64,000 nucleotides of DNA from Pediococcus inopinatus (lineage in GTDB: Bacteria > Bacillota > Bacilli > Lactobacillales > Lactobacillaceae), in NCBI RefSeq assembly GCF_002982135.1, contig NZ_CP019981.1, positions 806,001 to 870,000 of the forward strand. Reading direction: 5' to 3'. Positions 58,405-64,000 of this stretch are shown here, in pieces (the stretch's first letter is position 1; each line of letters starts with the position of its first letter). A model generated the notes under the pieces. The model was not told the DNA's origin. It saw nothing but the letters and a program-made list of their open reading frames with translations, and did not search any database. Position numbers and translations under genes: made by a program.

Positions 58405-59312
58405 TATTTTGTAACCTCCTTTTTACGGTCTTCATCTTTTAATAGTGGAAAACCAAGTTCTTCACGTTCCTGAACAAAGGCTTTGGCAACTGATTTAGCC
58501 ATATTTCGAATTCGCGCCAAATACCCTGCTCGTTCTGTCACAGAAACTGCTCCACGAGCATCTAACAAATTAAAAGTGTGGCTACACTTCAAAATATAAT
58601 CGTAAGCAGGATGAACTAACCCATTTTTAATTTGTGCTTTAGCTTCTTTTTCATAATCATCAAAAAGGTGCAACAACATTTCTTGATTGCTCTCTTCAAA
58701 AGAGTATTTAGAATTTTCATATTCAGGTTCTTTGAAAATTTCACCATACTTGACACCGTGGCCCCATTCTAGATCAAAAACGGAGTCCACGTTTTGAATA
58801 TATGAAGCTAGTCGTTCTAGTCCATATGTGACTTCACTAGTGACAGGTGAAACTTCCAAGCCCCCAACCTGCTGGAAATAGGTAAATTGAGTGATTTCCA
58901 TTCCATCAAGCCAGACTTCCCAACCAACACCGGCACAGCCCATAGAAGGATTTTCCCAGTTATCTTCAACAAAACGAATGTCATGTTCTAAAGGCTCAAT
59001 TCCTAAGGCCTTCAAACTGCCTAAATAAAGTTCTTGGATGTTTTCTGGGGAGGGTTTCATTACAACTTGAAATTGGTGATGTTGATAAAGACGATTAGGA
59101 TTCTCTCCATAGCGACCATCAGCGGGACGACGTGAAGGCTCTACATAAGCAGCGTTCCATGGTTCGGGTCCAATTGCCCGTAGGAATGTATAAGGGCTCA
59201 TAGTCCCTGCTCCTTTTTCCGTATCGTACGCTTCCATCAACATACAGCCCTGTTCGGACCAGTAGTGCTGCAAGGTCAAAATTATGTCTTGTACAGCTAA
59301 CTTATTAACCAT
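58404..59312 (-). CDS. glyQ: Glycyl-tRNA synthetase alpha subunit
   Basis: Catalytic chain that activates glycine. The 302-residue protein has [57 protein letters not shown] and [20 protein letters not shown], all family hallmarks. The ATG at 59312 has AAGGAA 8 bases upstream, and the six codons further 5' are left out. It is controlled by the T-box leader upstream. Confidence 0.97.
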   Translation of the reverse strand: MVNKLAVQDIILTLQHYWSEQGCMLMEAYDTEKGAGTMSPYTFLRAIGPEPWNAAYVEPSRRPADGRYGENPNRLYQHHQFQVVMKPSPENIQELYLGSLKALGIEPLEHDIRFVEDNWENPSMGCAGVGWEVWLDGMEITQFTYFQQVGGLEVSPVTSEVTYGLERLASYIQNVDSVFDLEWGHGVKYGEIFKEPEYENSKYSFEESNQEMLLHLFDDYEKEAKAQIKNGLVHPAYDYILKCSHTFNLLDARGAVSVTERAGYLARIRNMAKSVAKAFVQEREELGFPLLKDEDRKKEVTK

Positions 59313-59361
59313 TGTGTGTCTTCCTTTCAAAAATAGATAATTTAAGTTTGTTTATGAACAC

Positions 59362-59564
59362 AAAAAAACCTACGTAGACAAATATCTACGTAGGGACGAA
59401 TTACTCGCGGTTCCACCCTACTTCTGGTTAAACAACCAGCAGCTTAATTTGTAAACTCCGAAACGCCAATTTCTAAATAAATTACCTAGTCTCATCAACC
59501 CTAAGCTTTCTAAAAAAATATTTAAAAATTCTTTTCATCACAGTTCAGTATTAAATTCTCTTTT
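59362..59564 (-). promoter_or_regulatory. Glycine T-box riboswitch leader of glyQS
   Basis: On the minus strand the conserved T-box AGGGTGGAACCGCG lies at 59419-59406 and is followed by a terminator with a CCTACGTAGA stem and a T run (59394-59362). Upstream are a stem III-like hairpin (GCTGGTTG/CAACCAGC region around 59430) and an AG-rich stem I region. Uncharged tRNA-Gly would pair with the T-box and prevent termination, raising GlyQS. I could not place the specifier codon with confidence; a GGC near 59463-59466 is one candidate. Assignment to glycine rests on the downstream genes. Confidence 0.92.
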
Positions 59565-59593
59565 ATAGTAGTTTAAATAGGCACTAAAGTCAA
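59565..59593 (-). promoter_or_regulatory. Predicted promoter of the glyQS T-box transcript
   Basis: TTGACT (59593-59588), 17 bases, TACTAT (59570-59565) on the minus strand, just after the recO stop and just before the T-box leader. Confidence 0.7.
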
Positions 59594-59605
59594 TATCTAA
59601 AGTAC

Positions 59606-60364
59606 TCAATTCCATGAAGGCATTGTATCAATAAAGTGTTTACTTTTTAGTTTTAAGCCCACTTCATCTTCATAGATCGTATCAATAATTGTTTTTAATC
59701 TAATTTTGGTTTCTGTATGCACCTGAATAGATTGAACATTTTGTAAATTCACCGAACTTAATTGCTGCAAATAATAGATAGTTCGGCGATCAAGATGTGA
59801 ACGGTTGGGGTCCAGATGCCAATGGTCCTGGCACAAGACACCACCGGAAGATTCTGAATAGTCAAGGGGAAGATCGTTTCGATGACAGACGATACATTGT
59901 TGCCATTCTTGTTGAACACCAAAAGTGGGTAGCAATTGCAGTTCAAAAATATGAGCGATAATTTGAGGATCAAACCCCGCATTAATCTTTTCCAAGGCTG
60001 CTGAAGCCATATCGAACCATATTAGTATTGGCACACTATCATCAAAGGCGGAGTCAATTAAATTTAAAATATACGTAATATATGCATTACGTTCAATATC
60101 TTCATTAATTTTTTCGAACTGGGTCAGAGATTTTTCTGCATTTAGATAACATAATCCCTTTTCTCGGATTAAGCCGACGTACACGCCTTTAGTAAACGGT
60201 AAAATAGCAGCAGCAAGCTTAAAGCCTCTTTTTCGCGCGCCCCGAATATAAAACATTTTCTTTCCAAACTGACGCGTAAAGATTTTAACTAATTGATCAC
60301 GCTCACGATAATCTTTACGAAACATGATAATCCCGTCAAATTGCGCAGTTGTTTGTGTTGCCAT
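59606..60364 (-). CDS. recO: DNA repair protein RecO
   Basis: Helps load RecA at gaps with RecF and RecR. The 252-residue protein has an N-terminal OB-fold (DGIIMFRKDYRERDQLVKIF), a helical domain, and a four-ligand zinc-type motif (CIVCHRNDLP...GGVLCQDHW, the last ligand being His or absent). It follows era by 12 bases, as in the conserved era-recO-glyQS order. Confidence 0.92.
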   Translation of the reverse strand: MATQTTAQFDGIIMFRKDYRERDQLVKIFTRQFGKKMFYIRGARKRGFKLAAAILPFTKGVYVGLIREKGLCYLNAEKSLTQFEKINEDIERNAYITYILNLIDSAFDDSVPILIWFDMASAALEKINAGFDPQIIAHIFELQLLPTFGVQQEWQQCIVCHRNDLPLDYSESSGGVLCQDHWHLDPNRSHLDRRTIYYLQQLSSVNLQNVQSIQVHTETKIRLKTIIDTIYEDEVGLKLKSKHFIDTMPSWN

Positions 60365-60376
60365 AGTAATTACCTA

Positions 60377-61285
60377 TTAATTATCTTTCCGATAGCCATA
60401 AGACTGTAACAGTGATTGTTTATCACGCCAACCTTCAGAAACTTTCACCCACAACTCAAGATAAACTTGGTCACCAAGGAGTCGTTCAATGTCTTCTCTT
60501 GCCAGCGTTCCAATTTTTTTCAACATTTGGCCGCCATGCCCAATAACAATTCCCTTTTGAGTAGGACGGTCGACGATAATTGTGGCCTGCACATGAATCT
60601 TACGCTTATCTTGACGTTTCAAAGAATCAATAACAACGGCTACAGAATGTGGAACCTCCTGTCTCGTTAACATTAAGACTTTTTCACGAATTAATTCAGC
60701 GACAATGAAGCGTTCCGGATGATCTGTCACCTGATCCTCTGGGTAGTACTGAGGTCCCTCAGGAAGCTGCTTTGACAAAGTATCCATCAATTCAGAAACA
60801 TTATTTCCTTGGGTAGCAGAAATTGGAACAACTTCTTTCCAATCTAGGGCATCTTTATACGTATCCATAATTTCAAGCATTTTATTAGGATTGATTAAAT
60901 CAATCTTATTAATGATTAAATAAACGGGTTTATTAACCTGTTTTAAATGTTCAATAATAAAGTTATCACCAGCACCTCGTTCTTCATTGGCAGCAACCAT
61001 AAACATGATCGCATCAACTTCATTTAAAGTTGATAAAGACGACTGTACCATGTAATCACCAAGTTTATTATGTGCTTTATGAATTCCTGGTGTATCAATG
61101 AAAATAATTTGTTCTTCATCAGTTGTATAAATACCGCGAATCTTGTTTCTAGTGGTTTGGGGAACGTTACTCATGATGGCAATTTTTTGTCCGATTACAT
61201 AGTTCATAAATGTTGATTTTCCAACATTGGGGCGGCCGACAATGGCCACGAAGCCTGAACGAAATTTACTACTTGAATTTTCCAA
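60377..61285 (-). CDS. era: GTPase Era
   Basis: GTPase that binds the 3' end of 16S rRNA in 30S assembly. The 302-residue protein has G1 [13 protein letters not shown]3 [10 protein letters not shown]4 NKID, and a C-terminal KH domain with [13 protein letters not shown]. It stands between dgkA and recO in the usual order. Confidence 0.96.
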   Translation of the reverse strand: MENSSSKFRSGFVAIVGRPNVGKSTFMNYVIGQKIAIMSNVPQTTRNKIRGIYTTDEEQIIFIDTPGIHKAHNKLGDYMVQSSLSTLNEVDAIMFMVAANEERGAGDNFIIEHLKQVNKPVYLIINKIDLINPNKMLEIMDTYKDALDWKEVVPISATQGNNVSELMDTLSKQLPEGPQYYPEDQVTDHPERFIVAELIREKVLMLTRQEVPHSVAVVIDSLKRQDKRKIHVQATIIVDRPTQKGIVIGHGGQMLKKIGTLAREDIERLLGDQVYLELWVKVSEGWRDKQSLLQSYGYRKDN

Positions 61286-61300
61286 GTTAATTCTCCTATT

Positions 61301-61699
61301 CTAATGGATAATGAGATTCCAAATCTTGGGTATAAAAATGCACAGTCCGATTACCGCTGAAAAAATGGCGCAAATCAAGACACCGCCTGCTGCCATGTCT
61401 TTTATGTGTTTTCCTAGTTCACTATAGGTTTTTCCAGTAATTAAATCTACTAAATTTTCAGAAATTGTATTAAAAGTCTCCGTAACTAACATACCACCAA
61501 TACAAGCTAAAACCCAATACCACTCAAAAATAGAAATTTGGAGCACTATGGCTAGTAAAATTACTAAGATTGCTAATCCGCCATGAACGCGCATATTTTT
61601 TTCTTGTTTAAAGATACGCGCAACACCATGGCTGGCATGTGCTAAGGATTGTATGAAAGTATGATTTTTTTCAGTTTGTCTTTTATCTTTTAAGGCCAT
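61301..61699 (-). CDS. dgkA: Undecaprenol/diacylglycerol kinase family protein
   Basis: Small membrane kinase of 132 residues; Gram-positive members phosphorylate undecaprenol for cell-wall synthesis. Three membrane segments and the signature VTETFNTISENLVDLIT (about 76-92) with catalytic Glu are visible, then KDMAAGGVLICAIFSAVIGL. It overlaps the end of ybeY by 17 bases. Confidence 0.93.
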   Translation of the reverse strand: MALKDKRQTEKNHTFIQSLAHASHGVARIFKQEKNMRVHGGLAILVILLAIVLQISIFEWYWVLACIGGMLVTETFNTISENLVDLITGKTYSELGKHIKDMAAGGVLICAIFSAVIGLCIFIPKIWNLIIH

Positions 61700-62159
61700 A
61701 AGCGTTTAAAATTTCTTTCTGAAGAGGAAACATCACTTTTTGATCTTGGGGTTCCATATGGTCATAGCCGTTTAAATGTAAAAAGCCATGAACACAAAGA
61801 AATCCTAATTCCCGTTGATAAGAATGGCCTAAATACTCAGCCTGTTCCTTTACCTTATCCACCGAAACCATCAAATCACCAATATTAGGTGCAATCTCTT
61901 CTGCTAACTCCTCATCCATAATGATTGGATCTGAATCTTCATCATCTTCAATTGCAAAGCTAATCACATCGGTCGCACGATCAACTTGCCGATAAGTTTT
62001 ATTGATTTCATGAATTTCATCATTATGCATCAAAGTTACGGACATTTCTGTATTTTCTGCTAATTTGAGGTAATCACCAGCAAAATTTAAAACATTTTGA
62101 ACAAGTTCAATATTAGCTTTTGGTTCTTCATTTGTGTGATCATAAATTTGAATGTCCAT
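61683..62159 (-). CDS. ybeY: Endoribonuclease YbeY (rRNA maturation)
   Basis: Metal-dependent RNase involved in 16S rRNA 3' maturation and quality control. The 158-residue protein has the zinc motif HGFLHLNGYDH (three His), and YRQVDRATDVISFA upstream. It lies between phoH and dgkA and overlaps the latter. Confidence 0.95.
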   Translation of the reverse strand: MDIQIYDHTNEEPKANIELVQNVLNFAGDYLKLAENTEMSVTLMHNDEIHEINKTYRQVDRATDVISFAIEDDEDSDPIIMDEELAEEIAPNIGDLMVSVDKVKEQAEYLGHSYQRELGFLCVHGFLHLNGYDHMEPQDQKVMFPLQKEILNAYGLKR

Positions 62160-62172
62160 AATCTACTCCAAC

Positions 62173-63141
62173 TTAATTTGATTTATGCCCTTCATAGGCA
62201 TTTATGATTTCCGCTACAACCGGGTGGCGAACCACATCTTCCGCACTGAAATTAACAAAGCCCACATGACGAAGATCTTGTAAAATGCGTTGAGCTTCTA
62301 CAAGTCCACTACGAACCCCGTGTGGTAAATCAATTTGTGTCTTATCCCCATTTACAATCATTTTGGACCCAAATCCCAAACGAGTCAAAAACATCTTCAT
62401 TTGCGCACTGGTTGTATTTTGAGCTTCATCTAAAATCACAAAAGCACTATCCAAAGTTCGTCCCCGCATATATGCCAAAGGAGCAATCTCAATGACACCA
62501 CGATCCATTAAACGTGTTGTATGTTCTGCTCCAATAATTTGATACAAAGCATCATAAATAGGTCGTAAGTAAGGGTCAACTTTTTCTTTTAAATCTCCCG
62601 GTAGAAACCCAAGGCTCTCCCCCGCTTCTACAGCAGGTCGAGTTAAAATTAGCTTGTCTACTTCACCGCGTTTTAAAGAAGCAATTGCCATAACAACTGC
62701 TAAGTAGGTCTTCCCTGTTCCGGCAGGACCAATTCCAAAGGTAACATCATTTCGTTTAACCGAGTCTACATATTGGCGCTGACCGTAATTTTTGACGCGG
62801 ACTGCTTTGCCTTTATTATCCTTTATAAGTGTTTCTTTATACAAGTCCTGAAAATAATTCAAGGTACCCTTATCCGCCATTTTCATCGCACTCACAACAT
62901 CTGCGGTGTTAAGCTGAATACCTTGCTGGACTAGAGATAAAAGGCTCTTAAAAACGTTGATTGTTCGATCAACAGCCTCTGATTCACCGGTGACCGTAAT
63001 TTTTTCTCCAAATGGATGAATGGAAACACTCATTCCTTCTTCAAGGATTTGTACGAATCGATCTTGATTGCCTAGAAGTGATAGCTCATCACTTTGTTTA
63101 GACAACAAAAATTCTTTTTCAATTGTTTTTTGTTCAGCCAA
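62173..63141 (-). CDS. phoH: PhoH-like ATPase
   Basis: Predicted ATPase, often linked with RNA metabolism through ybeY. The 322-residue protein has a KH-like N-terminal domain, Walker A GIGPAGTGKTYLAV, RPAVEAGESLGFLPGDL, and Walker B FVILDEAQNTT. I choose the TTG at 63141, since GGAG lies 10 bases before it. The ATG between them is in another frame and closes within a few codons. Precise function is unsettled. Confidence 0.92.
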   Translation of the reverse strand: MAEQKTIEKEFLLSKQSDELSLLGNQDRFVQILEEGMSVSIHPFGEKITVTGESEAVDRTINVFKSLLSLVQQGIQLNTADVVSAMKMADKGTLNYFQDLYKETLIKDNKGKAVRVKNYGQRQYVDSVKRNDVTFGIGPAGTGKTYLAVVMAIASLKRGEVDKLILTRPAVEAGESLGFLPGDLKEKVDPYLRPIYDALYQIIGAEHTTRLMDRGVIEIAPLAYMRGRTLDSAFVILDEAQNTTSAQMKMFLTRLGFGSKMIVNGDKTQIDLPHGVRSGLVEAQRILQDLRHVGFVNFSAEDVVRHPVVAEIINAYEGHKSN

Positions 63142-63199
63142 GTCGCATTGTCTCCTTCTCAACTACATGCTTTCGCAAAATATTTTTTATTTTAAGTTA

Positions 63200-63643
63200 T
63201 TAACTAAGTTGACTTTTAACTGCTTGATTTACCAATTTTCCGTCCGCTATTCCTTTAACCTTTGGCATAACGGCACCCATTACCTTACCAAAATCAGAGC
63301 TGCTGGTTGCACCAACTGCCGAAACTGTATCAGCAACAATTTTTTCGATTTCGTCTTTGGATAGTTGCTTAGGTAAATATTTTTCAACGATTTTAATCTC
63401 GGCTTCAGTTGATTGAACTAAATCGTCACGATTACCTTTTGCAAACTCTTCTACAGATTCTTTTCGTTGTTTATATTCACGACCAATGACAGCCTGGGCT
63501 TCTTCATCACTAAGCTCATGGTTAACTTTAACTTTTTCGTTCATTAAGGCAGCCTTAAGCATTCGTATAACGCTCAATGTCTCTTTATCACGAGCTTTCA
63601 TGGCTGTTTTCATATCATCCGTAATTGTATCTACTAAACTCAT
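63200..63643 (-). CDS. yqeY: GatB/YqeY domain protein
   Basis: The 147-residue protein matches the YqeY family, which shares a domain with the tail of GatB: KTAMKARDKETLSVIRMLKAAL, YLPKQLSKDEIEKIV and DFGKVMGAVMPKVKGIADG. It may bind tRNA; its role is not established. It lies between rpsU and phoH in the normal order. Confidence 0.92.
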   Translation of the reverse strand: MSLVDTITDDMKTAMKARDKETLSVIRMLKAALMNEKVKVNHELSDEEAQAVIGREYKQRKESVEEFAKGNRDDLVQSTEAEIKIVEKYLPKQLSKDEIEKIVADTVSAVGATSSSDFGKVMGAVMPKVKGIADGKLVNQAVKSQLS

Positions 63644-63676
63644 AAGTATTCTCCTTGTTGAAATTTTATTTTTTGT

Positions 63677-63707
63677 ACAAAAAAAGCTCCTGATATTCTC
63701 AGGAGCG
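63677..63707 (-). terminator. Terminator after rpsU
   Basis: GCTCCTGA and TCAGGAGC form an 8-bp GC-rich stem, followed on the minus strand by TTTTTTTGTAC. It lies between rpsU and yqeY, probably with partial read-through into yqeY. Confidence 0.92.
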
Positions 63708-63715
63708 TTAAAAAT

Positions 63716-63901
63716 TTAGAAGTGCTTCTTGTTTTTGCGTTTTCTAGCAGCTTCTGATTTTAACTTCTTTTTAACACTTGGCTTTTCGTAGAATTCCCGT
63801 TTGCGATATTCTTGTAAAGTACCTGATTTAGAAACTGTACGTTTAAAGCGGCGAAGAGCGTCATCAAGTGACTCGTTTTTACGAACGACTGTTTTTGCCA
63901 T
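63716..63901 (-). CDS. rpsU: 30S ribosomal protein S21
   Basis: Small basic ribosomal protein of 61 residues. [19 protein letters not shown] and the Arg/Lys-rich tail ([18 protein letters not shown]) are diagnostic. The ATG at 63901 follows GGGAGG; the longer upstream frame is not coding. It has its own promoter and terminator. Confidence 0.97.
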   Translation of the reverse strand: MAKTVVRKNESLDDALRRFKRTVSKSGTLQEYRKREFYEKPSVKKKLKSEAARKRKNKKHF

Positions 63902-63971
63902 TTTGAATCCCTCCCTCCGAGCTCTAAAGTAACAGACGAATCTAACTAATGTAAATCCGTTGTTCTTTATT

Positions 63972-64000
63972 ATTATACATAACATAGATTTTCCCGTCAA
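63972..64000 (-). promoter_or_regulatory. Predicted rpsU promoter
   Basis: TTGACG (64000-63995), 17 bases, TATAAT (63977-63972) on the minus strand: a near-consensus sigma-A promoter about 70 bases before the rpsU start. Confidence 0.85.

Noticed and set aside
1-64000. CRISPR arrays, tRNA or rRNA genes, prophage or toxin-antitoxin modules
   Set aside because: No regularly spaced repeats, no cloverleaf with a recognisable T-arm, no phage structural or integrase genes apart from the chromosomal XerC/XerD, and no small paired toxin-antitoxin frames were found.

Overview
This window is a 64 kb piece of chromosome from a low-GC Gram-positive bacterium, most likely a member of the Lactobacillaceae. 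The grounds are the gene order (parE-parC / plsY / hslU-xerC-topA-dprA-rnhB-rbgA; scpA-scpB-rluB; cmk-rpsA-der-hup; dnaE-pfkA-pyk; dnaG-sigA-trmK; glyQS-recO-era-dgkA-ybeY-phoH-yqeY-rpsU), strong AGGAGG-type ribosome binding sites, a T-box glycyl-tRNA synthetase leader, a Lactobacillus-type thymidylate synthase and nucleoside deoxyribosyltransferase, and an ISL3-family insertion sequence. A 6-phosphofructokinase next to pyruvate kinase points to an Embden-Meyerhof (homofermentative or facultatively heterofermentative) lineage. I do not name a species.

Almost every gene is on the minus strand. The exceptions are the serine-rich fragment at the left edge, the transposase, plsY, a YitT-family gene and a small DUF2929-like gene. 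Layout from the left: the end of a serine-rich gene with its terminator; about 560 bases without a supported gene; a complete ISL3 element (708-2142) with perfect 8-bp target duplications; ppaC and a LysR regulator; topoisomerase IV (parE-parC); plsY; an epimerase; hslU; xerC, topA, dprA, rnhB, rbgA (DNA and ribosome maintenance); a cell-envelope set (CtpA-type protease, YozE-like, YpmS-like, GDSL esterase, DegV); the folate/thymidylate pair dfrA-thyA with an ABC-F gene and cca; yitT; a deoxyribosyltransferase; a TPR protein; hup; der, rpsA, cmk; a LysM protein; recQ with a ypbB-like partner; rluB-scpB-scpA-ribT; xerD, cvfB, a DUF441 protein; pyk and pfkA; dnaE; clpB; a Nif3-like protein and trmK; sigA-dnaG; glyS-glyQ with T-box; recO-era-dgkA-ybeY-phoH; yqeY; rpsU.

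The window is mainly core housekeeping chromosome. I found no CRISPR array, prophage, defence island or convincing new multi-gene system. The points most worth a second look are local. (1) The ABC-F gene is interrupted by one in-frame UGA where a Trp codon is expected. (2) hslV is missing from the place it usually occupies between xerC and hslU, although HslU is intact. (3) A very stable hairpin swallows the xerC ribosome binding site and is followed by a T-rich stretch. (4) A Fur/PerR-like palindrome lies directly on the predicted plsY start site. (5) Two tandem hairpins lie in the hup leader.
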